Origin: Thermoguttaceae bacterium
Lineage (GTDB): Bacteria; Planctomycetota; Planctomycetia; Pirellulales; Thermoguttaceae
Reading direction: 5' to 3'
Length of the DNA: 64,000 nucleotides
NCBI GenBank assembly: GCA_029975295.1
Contig: JARKPK010000189.1
Coordinates: 1 to 64,000 of the forward strand
Positions within the stretch are counted from its first letter, which is position 1, and the number at the start of each line of letters is the position of its first letter. The notes under the pieces were generated by a model, which had not been told where the DNA came from, did not search any database, and was given only the letters and a program-made list of their open reading frames with translations. Shown here one piece after another: positions 42,947-52,668 of this stretch. A program made the position numbers and the translations under genes.

Positions 42947-45343
42947 ATGTTGTCGCTGAGAACAGGGGTAATCGCGGGCGCCGGCCGCTGGATGGCGGTG
43001 GTTGCGCTATTGGTCTTGGCCGCTGTGCAGTCCGGGGCGATGGCGGCCGAGATCGAGATGCGCGATGGGCGGATCTTGCAAGGGATGCTCGGCGCGCTAA
43101 GCAGCCTGACCGACCAGCCGGGCGCCGCCCCGGCCGAGGGCGCCGGCGATCTGCAATTAATCGTTTTTCTCGACGACAATCTGCGGCGGACGTACGTGCC
43201 GCGCCGGCAAGTGGTGCGCGTCAATCAGGCCGACGTGGCGATGGCGGTCGAGAAATTCATCATCCGACAGCCGATCATTCGATCGAGCCAGGCGGTCAAA
43301 GCCGTCGGTCAGAGTCTGAAGGTCACGCCGTTTGACGAGTTCGGCCGCCGCACCTTCACCTTTCAAACGGCGCGCGGTCCGGTGGACGTTGTGCAGGGAA
43401 TCACCGAGTTGACTCCGCAGTGGGCGAAGGTCGAGGGGCTGAAATACGCTTGGGACATGCGGATCGCCACCAGTTCGCTGCCGCGCGACGTGTTGCACAA
43501 GATCTTGCTTCGGCAGGTGGACGCGCAGAACGTCGAGCACCACAAGCGAATCGCCCGATTCTATTTGCAGGCCGAACGGTTCGAAGAGGCGGCGGCGCAG
43601 TTGGAGGAGATGTTGCGCCGGTTTCCCAACGAAGCGGGACTGCGCGAACAGCTCGAACCGACGTTGCGCCAATTGAAGCAGTTGGCCGCGCAGCGATTGC
43701 TTTCCGAGTTGCGGCTGCGGCGGCAAGCGGGGCAGCACGCGCTGGTTCGCGGGGCGTTGAATACGTTTCCGTCGGAAGGCGTGGCGGGCGAACTGCTCCA
43801 GGCGGCGCGCGAAATGCTCGGCGAGTACGAAACACTGGAGAAACGCCGCCAGGAAACGATCGCGTGGCTCGATGAGCAGATCGCTAGAATCACGGAAACG
43901 ACCGTGCGCGAACGGGTGAAACCGATCCGCGATGAGATTGCCGCGGAACTCGGTTTCGAAACGCTGCCGCGGTTGACCGCTTTTCGCCAGAACATCAGCG
44001 ATGCCGACTTGGCCCCGGCGGAAAAAACGGCGTTGGCCATCAGCGGGTGGCTGCTCGGCGGCGACAATGCCACGGTTCGGCTGCCGGTGGCACTTTCGGC
44101 CTTCAAGGTGCGCGAACTGATTCGGCAGTATCTGGCCGAGCCGCTCAAAGTGGAACGCGATCGGGTTTTCGCCTACTTCGGATCGGAAGAAGCGGGCGGC
44201 CCGTCGAATGTGGCGGCCATCCTTGCGCACATGAAGCCGCCGCTGGCCCTGCCCGCCGGCGACGAGAAGCGGCCCGGTTTCTACTCCTTCGAGGTTCAGG
44301 TGATGCCCAAAGAGCCGGCGGTAACCTATTTCGTTCAGCTTCCGCCGGAGTACGACCCCTTGCGCCGCTATCCCACGGTGGTGACGCTCAACGGCGCCGG
44401 CTCCAGCGCAGAGCAACAAATCGACTGGTGGGCCGGGCCGGCCGGGCCCGACGGCCGACGGGCGGGCCAAGCCGGGCGCCACGGGTATATCGTCATCGCT
44501 CCGCAATGGACGACCGAGCATCAGCGCGAGTACGGCTACTCGGCGCGCGAGCACGGCGCCGTGCTCGTTGCGCTGCGCGACGCCTGCCGCCGCTTTGCCA
44601 TCGACACCGATCGGGTGTTCATTTCGGGCCATTCGATCGGCGGCGACGCCGCCTGGGACATCGCCTTGGCCCATCCCGACCTTTGGGCCGGCGCCATTCC
44701 GATCGTCGCTGAAAGCGACAAGTACATCGCCTTCTATGGCGAGAACGCCAAGCGGTTGCCCATGTATTTCGTGTTCGGCGAGTACGACAACAACAAGTTG
44801 CGCCGCAGCGCGCGCGACCTCGATCGCTACTTCCTCCGGTTCGGCATCAACGTCACGATCGTCGAGTATCTGGGCCGGGGGCACGAACACTTCTTCGAAG
44901 AAATCCTCCGCTGCTTCGAGTGGATGCAGCGATTCCGCCGCGACTTCTTCCCCCGCGACTTCACGGCGCGAACGATGAGGCCGTGGGACAACTACTTCTG
45001 GTGGGTGGAACTGAACGGGATGCCCGCGGGCACGATGGTCGAGCCGTCGCAATGGGCGGCGCGGCGGCCTTCGCAAGCGGCCCAGATCAGCGGCAGCATC
45101 AACGACGCCAACGGAATCGTCGTCACCACGGCGAGCAATCAACTGACGCTGTGGCTTTCGCCGAAAATGATTGATTTCGAGAAGCAGGTGACGATCGTCG
45201 TCAACGGCCGCCGCGTGAACAGCGCGGAACGGGCCATCGAGCCCGACCTGCGGACGCTGTTGGAAGACGTGCGCACGCGAGGCGATCGGTTCAATCCGTT
45301 CTGGCTGAAGGTGGAAACCGCCACGGGCCGTGTGGGCGGATAA
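42947..45343 (+). CDS. Large secreted alpha/beta hydrolase with helical N-terminal scaffold
   Basis: 798 residues. Signal peptide (about 14-34); a beta region to about 170; a TPR-like and coiled-coil part (about 180-320, HHKRIARFYLQAERFEEAAAQLEEML in short blocks); a linker; then an alpha/beta-hydrolase domain (about 445-680) with VVTLNGAGSSAEQQIDWW (oxyanion region), nucleophile Ser563 in GHSIGGDAAW, FGEYDNN with a candidate acid, and His646 in GRGHEHFF. A C-terminal beta domain follows (about 700-798). The esterase-type triad looks complete. Substrate class, perhaps a polymer ester or peptide, is inference. Confidence 0.8.
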   Translation: MLSLRTGVIAGAGRWMAVVALLVLAAVQSGAMAAEIEMRDGRILQGMLGALSSLTDQPGAAPAEGAGDLQLIVFLDDNLRRTYVPRRQVVRVNQADVAMAVEKFIIRQPIIRSSQAVKAVGQSLKVTPFDEFGRRTFTFQTARGPVDVVQGITELTPQWAKVEGLKYAWDMRIATSSLPRDVLHKILLRQVDAQNVEHHKRIARFYLQAERFEEAAAQLEEMLRRFPNEAGLREQLEPTLRQLKQLAAQRLLSELRLRRQAGQHALVRGALNTFPSEGVAGELLQAAREMLGEYETLEKRRQETIAWLDEQIARITETTVRERVKPIRDEIAAELGFETLPRLTAFRQNISDADLAPAEKTALAISGWLLGGDNATVRLPVALSAFKVRELIRQYLAEPLKVERDRVFAYFGSEEAGGPSNVAAILAHMKPPLALPAGDEKRPGFYSFEVQVMPKEPAVTYFVQLPPEYDPLRRYPTVVTLNGAGSSAEQQIDWWAGPAGPDGRRAGQAGRHGYIVIAPQWTTEHQREYGYSAREHGAVLVALRDACRRFAIDTDRVFISGHSIGGDAAWDIALAHPDLWAGAIPIVAESDKYIAFYGENAKRLPMYFVFGEYDNNKLRRSARDLDRYFLRFGINVTIVEYLGRGHEHFFEEILRCFEWMQRFRRDFFPRDFTARTMRPWDNYFWWVELNGMPAGTMVEPSQWAARRPSQAAQISGSINDANGIVVTTASNQLTLWLSPKMIDFEKQVTIVVNGRRVNSAERAIEPDLRTLLEDVRTRGDRFNPFWLKVETATGRVGG

Positions 45344-45358
45344 TCGCTGAAATAGCGA
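45344..45358 (+). terminator. Short hairpin after the hydrolase gene
   Basis: TCGCT (45344-45348), loop GAAAT, AGCGA (45354-45358), directly following the stop codon. No U tract, so only a weak terminator candidate. The rest of the spacer to 45674 holds nothing else recognised. Confidence 0.35.
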
Positions 45359-45674
45359 GATTCCGAGGTTGCCGACGGGCGGCGGCGATTCTCCTCGCTT
45401 TGCCGCAACGGACGATCGCCGCGGGTATTTCTGAGGAATGGTTGACCGGCCGGTCCGGCTGAAGCAGAATAGGGGCGAAGCTCGCGGATTCGCCGACCGG
45501 TCTCTTTCGACCGCCAGGCCCCTCGGCCGGCTGCGGGCATCGTGTGCGAAGCGACTGAGCGAGCGGGCCGATCGCCCGCCGCCAGACGCTTTCCCTCCCT
45601 GGATGACGGCCGGAGCCACGCGTCCGGCCGCCTGCCCTATCGCGGTCCATGCCATTTTCTCGGAGTCGAAGCTG

Positions 45675-46979
45675 ATGAAGTCGCAAGAGAGTCGTCGTGA
45701 GTTCTTGGCCAAGTCGTCGGTGTTGGGCGGGGCGGCCGCCGGCGGATTGAGCATTGCGCGGTCGGCCCACGCGGCGGGCACCGCGCACCTTCGCGCGGTG
45801 CTGATCGGCTGCGGCGGCCGCGGCAACGGGGCGATTGACAACTGCCTGGAGGCCGACGAGGCGGTCAAAGTGGTGGCCGTGGCCGACGCCTTCGAAGACA
45901 AGGCGGCCAAAGCGGCCGAGCGGCTGCGCAATCATAAGACGTACGCCGCGCGAGTCGACCTTCCGAAAGAGCGCGTGTTCTCCGGGCTGGAATCGTTCAA
46001 GCAAGCGCTGGCGGTCGATTGCGACTTGGTGGTGACGGCCACCCCGCCGGGTTTCCGCCCGTTGATCTATTCGGCCGCCGTCGCCGCGGGCAAGCACGTT
46101 TTCATGGAGAAGCCGTGCTGCGTCGATGCGCCGGGGTACAACGTATTGATGCAGGCCAACAAGCTGGCGGACCAAAAAGGTTTGAAGGTCGGCGTGGGCT
46201 TTCAACGCCGCCATACGCCCAGCTACATGGAAACCATTGCGCGGATTCACGACGGCGCCATCGGAAAAATCATGTTCCTCCGCGCCTATTGGAACGGCAG
46301 CGGCATCTGGTATCGCAAACGCACGCCGGAGCAAACCGAGCTGCAATTCCAAGTGAACAACTGGTATCACTTCTGCTGGCTCTCGGGCGACAACATCTGC
46401 GAGCAGCACATCCACAACATCGACGTGTGCAATTGGGCCAAGGGCGATCATCCCGTCGAGGCCAACGGCATGGGCGCATGCACGCTCCGCTACCGCGGCA
46501 ACAACAAAGGGATGGGGCAGATCTTCGACCACCACTTCGTCGAGTTCACCTACGCCGATGGGGCGAAGATGTTCAGTCAGTGCCGCCACATGCCCAACTG
46601 CTTCAATAGCGTGTCGGAGGCCGCTCACGGCACCGACGGCGAATCGGACTGCAAAGGCCTGATCAAAGGCAAGAACGAGTGGAAGTTTTCCGGCAAGGCG
46701 GCCAAGAATCCGATGGTGCAGGAGCACATCGACCTGATCCAGGCGATTCGCAACAACCTGAAGTACAACGAGGGCTATCACGGCGCCACGAGCAGCATGA
46801 CGGCCGTGCTCGGACGGATGGCTACCTATTCGGGCCAAGTGGTGAAATGGGACGACGCAGTGAAGAGCGGCACAAGTGAGTTCCCCGCCAAGCTGGCCTG
46901 GGACGCGCCGGCCACGGTTGTGCCCGACGCCAACGGCGACTACCCGATTCCGATCCCCGGCGTGTTCAAGCCGTACTAA
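45675..46979 (+). CDS. Tat-exported Gfo/Idh/MocA family oxidoreductase
   Basis: 434 residues. Tat signal ESRREFLAKSSVLGGAAAGG; NAD(P) Rossmann fold RAVLIGCGGRGNGAI (about 41-55), then the EKP motif in GKHVFMEKPCCVDAPG, and the GFO C-terminal domain with GVGFQRRHTPSYME, NNWYHFCWLSGDNICEQHIHNIDVCNW in blocks (the H-x2-D catalytic-type segment). ATG at 45675 with GGAG upstream; long in-frame sequence before it is non-coding. Secreted members of this family in planctomycetes probably act on sugars or inositols with bound cofactor. Converges on the Hsp20 cluster. Confidence 0.92.
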   Translation: MKSQESRREFLAKSSVLGGAAAGGLSIARSAHAAGTAHLRAVLIGCGGRGNGAIDNCLEADEAVKVVAVADAFEDKAAKAAERLRNHKTYAARVDLPKERVFSGLESFKQALAVDCDLVVTATPPGFRPLIYSAAVAAGKHVFMEKPCCVDAPGYNVLMQANKLADQKGLKVGVGFQRRHTPSYMETIARIHDGAIGKIMFLRAYWNGSGIWYRKRTPEQTELQFQVNNWYHFCWLSGDNICEQHIHNIDVCNWAKGDHPVEANGMGACTLRYRGNNKGMGQIFDHHFVEFTYADGAKMFSQCRHMPNCFNSVSEAAHGTDGESDCKGLIKGKNEWKFSGKAAKNPMVQEHIDLIQAIRNNLKYNEGYHGATSSMTAVLGRMATYSGQVVKWDDAVKSGTSEFPAKLAWDAPATVVPDANGDYPIPIPGVFKPY

Positions 46980-47051
46980 GAAACGCCTGATGAAACACGA
47001 AGCGGCCGAACGCGTCGCGCGCAAGCGGCCCAAGAACGCACGATAACGCAA

Positions 47052-47095
47052 ACGGGCGGGGAAACCGCTGCACAAAAGCAGCGGGCCCCGCCCGT
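47052..47095. terminator. Nested hairpin between convergent genes
   Basis: Outer stem ACGGGCGGGG (47052-47061) with CCCCGCCCGT (47086-47095), 10 bp perfect; inner stem CCGCTGC (47065-47071) with GCAGCGG (47078-47084) around ACAAAA. Rightward it is followed by GGTCTTTCTC. It sits between the Gfo/Idh gene and the leftward Hsp20 gene, so a bidirectional terminator fits. Confidence 0.7.
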
Positions 47096-47250
47096 GGTCT
47101 TTCTCGGCGATCGAACAGGATCAGCCGTTCGCGCAATCCCGACAGACGGCCGCGAGACATTGCGCCGCAATCGGAAAAGCGGCCGCAGCCGCAGCGGCCG
47201 GTGGGCGCACTCCGCCCAAGCGGGCCGCCCCGCGCGCGCCGCGGTTCCCT

Positions 47251-47724
47251 TTAGGATGTCTTTACGGCGATCTTCTTCGGCGCGGCGCTCGGCAACCGTT
47301 TGATCGTCAGCGTCAGCACGCCGTTTTCGTACTTCGCATCGACCTGGTCCGGATCGATCCCTTCAGGAAGCAAGACGCTTCGCCGGAACGAACCGAAACG
47401 GATCTCGCGATGGAAGAAGTCCTGGTCCTTCTTCTCGGTCGATTCCTGTTTTTCGCCGCTGATGGTCAACTGCCGGTCGGAGAGGCTCACGTCGATCTTT
47501 GCCGGATCGACGCCGGGCAACTCCGCGCGAACGACCACGTCGCGGTCGGTTTCGGCAATGTCGATCGCCGGCATCAGGCCCTGGTCGCCCCAGGGCCACG
47601 TCGTGTTGCCCCAAGCGTCGCGGAAAAGGCTGTCGAACAGCCGATCCATTTCGCGACGAACAACCGCCAAAGGCGAGCCTGCCTCGCCTTCCGCCTGTTT
47701 ATTGCGCCAAGGAATCAGATTCAT
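47251..47724 (-). CDS. Hsp20 / alpha-crystallin small heat-shock protein
   Basis: 157 residues. N-terminal arm PWRNKQAEGE with EMDRLFDSLF, alpha-crystallin domain (about 50-145: PAIDIAETDRDVVVRAELPGVDPAKIDVSLS, ENGVLTLTI) and a C-terminal I-x-V anchor (PKKIAVKTS) for oligomer assembly. GGGAGG six bases before the ATG is a strong ribosome site. ATP-independent holdase for unfolded proteins. Third in a run of three leftward sHSP genes. Confidence 0.95.
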   Translation of the reverse strand: MNLIPWRNKQAEGEAGSPLAVVRREMDRLFDSLFRDAWGNTTWPWGDQGLMPAIDIAETDRDVVVRAELPGVDPAKIDVSLSDRQLTISGEKQESTEKKDQDFFHREIRFGSFRRSVLLPEGIDPDQVDAKYENGVLTLTIKRLPSAAPKKIAVKTS

Positions 47725-47843
47725 GGCAATCCTCCCTCTCTGGACAATTCACAACTCGCCCGGCCGACGAACCGCGGGCAAGGGCCGCCCCGTGCGACTG
47801 CGCCTAGCCGGCCGTCCGCGGCTGCCGACGCGCTGCGAGAAGA

Positions 47844-48236
47844 TCAACCTTGCACCTTGATGACGCGCGGCTTGACCGCCTCGGCCTTCGGCAAGTGCAG
47901 AGTCAACACGCCGTCGGCATACTCGGCGGTGATCTTGGCCGCATCGACTGCCTCGCTCACGTCGAACGAGCGATGGAAGTCGCCAACGCCGTATTCGTTG
48001 AGCAAATACTGCGTCTGCGCATCTTGCCGCGGCTCCACCTGCGCATGAATCGTCAACGTACCGTCTTCGAACTTTACGTCGATCGTTTCAGACGTTGCGC
48101 CGGGCACGTCGGCCAAGACGAGCAGCTCGTCGGGTTTTTCCAGAATATCAACGTTCGGGCGGTAGCATCGACCGCACCGGGTTCGTTCCGCCCGGGCCTG
48201 TTCGGCCGTGGTCTTGGTCAGGTCTGCATTGCTCAT
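47844..48236 (-). CDS. Hsp20 / alpha-crystallin small heat-shock protein, CxxC variant
   Basis: 130 residues, the shortest of the three. The N-terminal arm is only about 25 residues and contains CGRC (Cys-x-x-Cys), not seen in the neighbouring copies. The alpha-crystallin domain (about 26-120: PNVDILEKPDELLVLADVPGA, EYADGVLTLHLPK) ends with the anchor VIKVQG. GGAGG ahead of the ATG. The CxxC could give redox control or bind zinc; that is inference. About 120 bp separate it from the downstream copy. Confidence 0.93.
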   Translation of the reverse strand: MSNADLTKTTAEQARAERTRCGRCYRPNVDILEKPDELLVLADVPGATSETIDVKFEDGTLTIHAQVEPRQDAQTQYLLNEYGVGDFHRSFDVSEAVDAAKITAEYADGVLTLHLPKAEAVKPRVIKVQG

Positions 48237-48336
48237 AACCGCCTCCGATCAGAATATCGTTTGCTGGTTGTTCTGCCCTGTTCCTAGGGCCGCCGCAGCG
48301 ATTGCATCGGCATCCGGCGGTCCTTCCGTCTGCGGT

Positions 48337-48780
48337 TCACCCGCTAGTGACATTGATCTTTCGCGGCTTGGCCGCCTCGGTTTTCGGCAGGGTGATCGTC
48401 AGCACGCCGTTGCGCAAATCGGCCTGCACCCGATCGACATCGACCTCGATCGGCAGACGCAGCACCCGCGCGAACGTGCCCACGCTTCGCTCGCGGCGAT
48501 GGTACTTGACGTCGGCCTGCTCGACGTCGGGACGGCCGACTTTCAGCGTCAGTTCGCCGCCGACGACCGAAATCTCAAGATCGTCGGGCCGAACGCCGGG
48601 CAATTCGGCCTCGACTTTCAGCGCCTCGCCCTCTTCCCAAACATTCAACGCCGGTAGCGAACGCGCACCGGCCGGCAGCAGTCCGTCGGGAATGTAGTCG
48701 AACACGTTCGACACCAAACGGTCCATTTCGCGACGGAACTGTTGCCACGGCTGCGGAATACCAAACATGTTCCTCACCAT
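48337..48780 (-). CDS. Hsp20 / alpha-crystallin small heat-shock protein
   Basis: 147 residues, first of the three leftward copies. N-terminal arm with FRREMDRLVSNVFDYIPDGLLPAGA, alpha-crystallin domain (about 42-138: PALNVWEEGEALKVEAELPGVRPDD, NGVLTITLPK) and anchor KINVTSG. AGGAGG eight bases before the ATG. An inverted repeat TGATC-N8-GATCA at 48811-48828 lies in the likely promoter/leader region and could be a control site. Sequence divergence from its neighbours suggests old duplications. Confidence 0.94.
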   Translation of the reverse strand: MVRNMFGIPQPWQQFRREMDRLVSNVFDYIPDGLLPAGARSLPALNVWEEGEALKVEAELPGVRPDDLEISVVGGELTLKVGRPDVEQADVKYHRRERSVGTFARVLRLPIEVDVDRVQADLRNGVLTITLPKTEAAKPRKINVTSG

Positions 48781-49940
48781 GGTCGCGTCCTCCTTTTGTG
48801 CTGGTTGAATTGATCGCTCTGAGGATCACAAGTGCCGCGAAGGCGGTTGAACCGTTGAACATGCCGGCCGACTTCCGAATTGCCGCACGCTTCGATCCGC
48901 ACCGGCCTCCCCCGCGGCGATCGGCCTTGTCGCGCTCTTGCGGAGATAGTTGCGGCCGATGGCGTGCCCGGCGACGGACGGTCGCCTTGCCGCATCATCG
49001 TTGCCGACGGTCCGATCGCAAGGCACGTTGCTGCCCAGTCGGCCGGGCTGCCCAAAGTGCCGGACAACCTGTTTGCGATTCACTCGCCCATCCCAACCGA
49101 GTGCAACGGCCGTGCCAATTTTCGGCCAAGAGTGTTCAAGTCTAAAGATCTCCAGCGGTTAGCGAGACCAACAGGTGCATCAGAGGGCAACCTCCCCTCT
49201 GCCAGTTTGGCAGCTGATCGCTTGGAACGCCACCGTTTTTTCGCCGCGTTGCTTTTTGTGCCGCATTGCGATGAATCAGTCCGGCGCCGAAACAAGGCTG
49301 CTTGCGGCGGCGCTCGCTTGCCGCAATGCGTGCCATCGGCCAGACCAACGCACGACGAGGTTCCGTCGGGTTGCCAACTCGCGTTTCGGGAAGCCCTTCG
49401 GAACGGGAACTCTGCGTCGGCCGCCAGTAAGCCGAAGCACGGCCGACGAGGCATCGATTGCGAAAAGCCTTGCCGCCTCGGGCCGGTCGGCCGCTTGTAC
49501 GGGTAGTTCTCGATGGAACCGAGCAGGTTGCTGCTCGCAGGCGCATGGGCCGAGTGAAAACTGCTCGTCTCTATGCGAAACCGCTCCGAACGGCCTGAAG
49601 TCCCGCCGGGCATTCTCGGATCTACCGGTCCCGGTCCTCTACGCATCTTTCCGCGAGGAATGGGTATTGTGTGCGCCGCGCCCGGTGTTCATACTAAACT
49701 CTGTCGCCCTCAGAGGAGCGACGTGGCGCGACCGACAGACGGTAGGGCCAGTTTGTCGGCTTGGGCAGGCTTCTGCCGTGGGCGTTCTTCCTCTGGGGAT
49801 CAACAGGGCATGATCTGGGGGGCGGGCACGTCCATGGCGTGCGGATGATGTGCCGGCATCGTTGCGGCAGCTCGTGCCCGGGCAGGTGGCCTTTTCCTCG
49901 GCTCACAGCGGATGATTCTTCCCACGGGAGTGACTTGCCC
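48781..49940. other. Long intergenic region
   Basis: About 1.16 kb between the sHSP cluster and the DUF1559 gene. Apart from the inverted repeat at 48811-48828 nothing was recognised: open frames on both strands lack domains and ribosome sites. It is unusually long even for this window and could hide a non-coding RNA. Confidence 0.45.
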
Positions 49941-51053
49941 ATGCAACGGGAACGGTGTTCGATGCGATTGGCGGATTGTCATCGGTGGGTTGCCTTGCTG
50001 TCTTGCGGCCGGCGTGCCGGGGTGCGATCTCGGCCCTCGTCGGGCTTCACATTGGTGGAGCTGCTCGTGGTCATAGCCATTATCGGCATCTTGGTGTCGC
50101 TCTTGATGCCCGCGGTGCAAATGGCCCGCGAGGCCGGGCGGCGATCGAGTTGTTCGAACAACATTCGGCAGTTGGGGTTGGCTTGCCAGCAGCATCTCGA
50201 ATCGCAAAGATTCTTTCCCACCGGCGGATGGGGATTCGCTTGGATCGGCGATCCCGATCGGGGCTACGGGCGCAACCAGCCCGGCGGTTGGGTGTTCAAC
50301 ATCTTGCCGATGATCGAGCAAGATGCCGTGCGAAACCTGCAATTGGGCAAAACCGGCCAAGCGCGTTCGGATGCGGCCAAGGAGATGCTTTCCACGCCGC
50401 TGGCTCTGACGGTTTGCCCGTCGCGGCGACGGGCGCAGCTCTTTCCGGCGGGAACCACCTACTGGCACATGCGCACTCCGATGATCGGCGGCCCGACGAC
50501 CAATGGCGACATGCGGGCTAGCCCGACGGAACGGGTTGCGCGCGGCGACTATGCAGGCAACGGCGGGCAGGCTTGGGTACAAGCGCCGGCCGGGGCGGCC
50601 CACGACGGCAGCGGCCCGAGCAGCTACAGCCAGTTTACTTCTTCGGCCTATCAAACGGCGCTTTCCGACCGTGTGAAGCTTTTTAACGGCGTGATCGGCG
50701 TATGCAGCCAGGTTGCCGATTCGGAAATCAAGGACGGCATGTCGAACACGATCCTGCTTGGTGAAAAAGGCCACAACCCCGACGACTACATGACCGGCGT
50801 GAACAGCGGCGACAACGAGAGCCTGTACATGGGCTCGAATCAAGACGTCGAGCGATACTCGTCGTTCAAGCCCGCGCAAGACACGCCCGGGGTGGCCAGC
50901 GACAAATGCTTCGGCAGCGCGCACCCGGCGGGTTTTCATGTGGTGCTGTGCGATGGCTCGACGAAGTTGCTGAACTTCGACATCGACGCGGAAGTTTATC
51001 GCCGCCTGTGCAATCGCGTCGACGGCATGCCGGTGGTGCTCGACGCTCCGTAA
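49941..51053 (+). CDS. DUF1559 pseudopilin-like protein
   Basis: 370 residues. A 34-residue leader ends in a type IV pilin-like cleavage site and helix ([20 protein letters not shown]), then [19 protein letters not shown] and the DUF1559 body; the C-terminal H-x-G-D-G type motif reads [25 protein letters not shown]1559 genes are amplified to tens or hundreds of copies in planctomycetes and are thought to form surface fibres or secretion pseudopili. ATG at 49941 (GGGAG ten bases before) or 49962. Exported and processed by a prepilin peptidase encoded elsewhere. Confidence 0.92.
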   Translation: MQRERCSMRLADCHRWVALLSCGRRAGVRSRPSSGFTLVELLVVIAIIGILVSLLMPAVQMAREAGRRSSCSNNIRQLGLACQQHLESQRFFPTGGWGFAWIGDPDRGYGRNQPGGWVFNILPMIEQDAVRNLQLGKTGQARSDAAKEMLSTPLALTVCPSRRRAQLFPAGTTYWHMRTPMIGGPTTNGDMRASPTERVARGDYAGNGGQAWVQAPAGAAHDGSGPSSYSQFTSSAYQTALSDRVKLFNGVIGVCSQVADSEIKDGMSNTILLGEKGHNPDDYMTGVNSGDNESLYMGSNQDVERYSSFKPAQDTPGVASDKCFGSAHPAGFHVVLCDGSTKLLNFDIDAEVYRRLCNRVDGMPVVLDAP

Positions 51054-51142
51054 TCAGCTCGATTCTTCATGCGGCTCGCCGGGCGATCGCCGCGTTGCTT
51101 ACGTCGTTTTCTCCTCGCTCGGTTGGGCCGTGATGGGCCGTT

Positions 51143-52009
51143 CTACTCGGCGGCCGCCGTTACGGTGTTGCACAGCGTTCCGAGCCGTTCGATCTCCACC
51201 TCCACCACATCGCCCGGTTTGAGAAAGACGGGCGGTTTCCGCGCAAAGCCCACGCCGCCCGGGGTTCCGGTGAAGAGCAGATCGCCGGGGCTCAGCGTGC
51301 AAACCGTCGACACGTAGGCGATCAGCTCTTCGACTGAGAAGATCAGATTCGATGTGTTCGAATGCTGCATGACTTGGCCGTTCAGGCGCAATTCGATGCC
51401 GAGCTTGCCGGGCTCGGGCACTTCGTCGGCGGTCACCAGTTGGGGCCCGATCGGGGCGAACGTGTCGAACGATTTGCCCAGCAGCCATTGCCCGCCCGGC
51501 TTTCGCATTTGCCAATCGCGAGCGGAGACATCGTTGCCGCAACAGTAGCCGGCAATATGGCTGCGCGCGGCGGCTTGCGAGATATTGCGCCCGCCGCGGC
51601 CGATCACCACAACGAGTTCGGCCTCGTAATCCACCTCGGAGCTGACGGAAGGCAGCACGATCGGACGTAGATGGGCCGATACGGCGGTGGGGAACTTGTT
51701 GAATACGACCGGCGCCGGCGGCGGGGCGACGCCGGTTTCGCGGGCATGGTCGGAGTAGTTCAACCCGATGCAAATCACCTTCTCGGGCGAAGGGATCAGC
51801 GGCACACGCTGGTTCGGGGCGATCGACATCGGCTGCCCGCGGCGGATCGCCTCGGCGGATCGCGCCATAGCATCGGGGCCCAGGGCCAGCAGCGCCTTGA
51901 TGCAGGCGGGCAAGCGCGGGTCGGCGCGGTTCAAGTCGACGCAGCGGCCGTCATCAATCAGGGCGGCCGCTCGCGGGCCGGTTTCGGACTGGTACGTAAT
52001 GAGCTTCAT
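51143..52009 (-). CDS. Fumarylacetoacetate hydrolase (FAH) family protein
   Basis: 288 residues. Catalytic domain about 75-285: KVICIGLNYSDHARETG, the metal site SEVDYEAELVVVIG (Glu-x-Glu) with Asp in GYCCGNDVSARDWQ, LGKSFDTFAPIGP and the C-terminal TGTPGGVGFARKPPVFLKPGD. The N-terminal 70 residues form the usual small cap. Members hydrolyse or decarboxylate diketo acids (ureidoglycolate lyase, 2-hydroxyhepta-2,4-diene-1,7-dioate isomerase and others); the exact reaction cannot be told. GGGAT before the ATG. Stands alone. Confidence 0.93.
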   Translation of the reverse strand: MKLITYQSETGPRAAALIDDGRCVDLNRADPRLPACIKALLALGPDAMARSAEAIRRGQPMSIAPNQRVPLIPSPEKVICIGLNYSDHARETGVAPPPAPVVFNKFPTAVSAHLRPIVLPSVSSEVDYEAELVVVIGRGGRNISQAAARSHIAGYCCGNDVSARDWQMRKPGGQWLLGKSFDTFAPIGPQLVTADEVPEPGKLGIELRLNGQVMQHSNTSNLIFSVEELIAYVSTVCTLSPGDLLFTGTPGGVGFARKPPVFLKPGDVVEVEIERLGTLCNTVTAAAE

Positions 52010-52258
52010 GGCGATCCCTTCGTATTGATTGGCTGAACAGGCCCAAGCAAGGCGTTCCCGCTCGGGTCACAGCGGCCGCGACTTGCAGCGTCCCGCCGGC
52101 ATCGATGGATCGACTGGTCCGTTCCGATCGATCAGTCCGATTGTATCGCTCAATGCAGCGAGGAAAAATGGCCAAACTGCACTGAAAGAGTCGGCATTGC
52201 ACGATTTTTTTGGTTCGGCAATTCGTTCGTTGCCTAAGGTGTTGGCGTAACCTAGGTT

Positions 52259-52657
52259 TCAGTAGGAGCAGAGTTGGGGGGCGCATGGGCGCAACAGTCG
52301 CGGCGTGTGGTGCTCGTTGGTATGGATTTTCGGCCGTCTCAGGCCGGCCCGACCGAGCGAGCCGACGCCGCGACGAGCGCGCCGTTGCGCTTCGGCGGCA
52401 AGCATTGCCGCTACGGTGTCGGCGGTTCCAGCCGAGGGTGCTGCCGACCGAACCGCAGGGGCCTTCGAGAGACAAGGGGTAGAACCTCTCCGTCGCTCGA
52501 AGGGCCGCGTCTGCTGGGGCAGTGGGCGTTGGTCCGAGGGCGGCGGAGGGGGAACGGGCTCGGCTTCGGGGAGTTGTTCGAGCAGGCCGATGGCTTCGGC
52601 GGAATTGCGGAGAACCAGTTGCGGTGGTTTTTTCTGGTGTGTGAACGTTAGCAGCAA
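52259..52657 (-). CDS. Doubtful small protein, TTG start
   Basis: 132 codons starting LLTFTHQKKPPQLVLRNSAE, divergent from the HD-PAS-GGDEF gene with only 11 bp between. The first 35 residues look protein-like, then Pro- and Arg-rich low-complexity sequence follows. No family recognised, no good ribosome site. It may equally be a shadow frame. The adjoining 52010-52258 holds an AT-rich patch and no gene. Confidence 0.25.
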   Translation of the reverse strand: MLLTFTHQKKPPQLVLRNSAEAIGLLEQLPEAEPVPPPPPSDQRPLPQQTRPFERRRGSTPCLSKAPAVRSAAPSAGTADTVAAMLAAEAQRRARRGVGSLGRAGLRRPKIHTNEHHTPRLLRPCAPQLCSY

Positions 52658-52668
52658 TCGACGGCGTC

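Noticed and set aside
43157-45931. A 924-codon minus-strand frame opposite the alpha/beta hydrolase
   Set aside because: Antisense shadow; the plus strand has a signal peptide and the GHSIGG nucleophile motif.
48781-48850. CIRCE heat-shock operator or clear RNA thermometer before the Hsp20 genes
   Set aside because: TTAGCACTC/GAGTGCTAA is absent, and pairing of the ribosome site is too weak to call; only a 5-bp inverted repeat is present.
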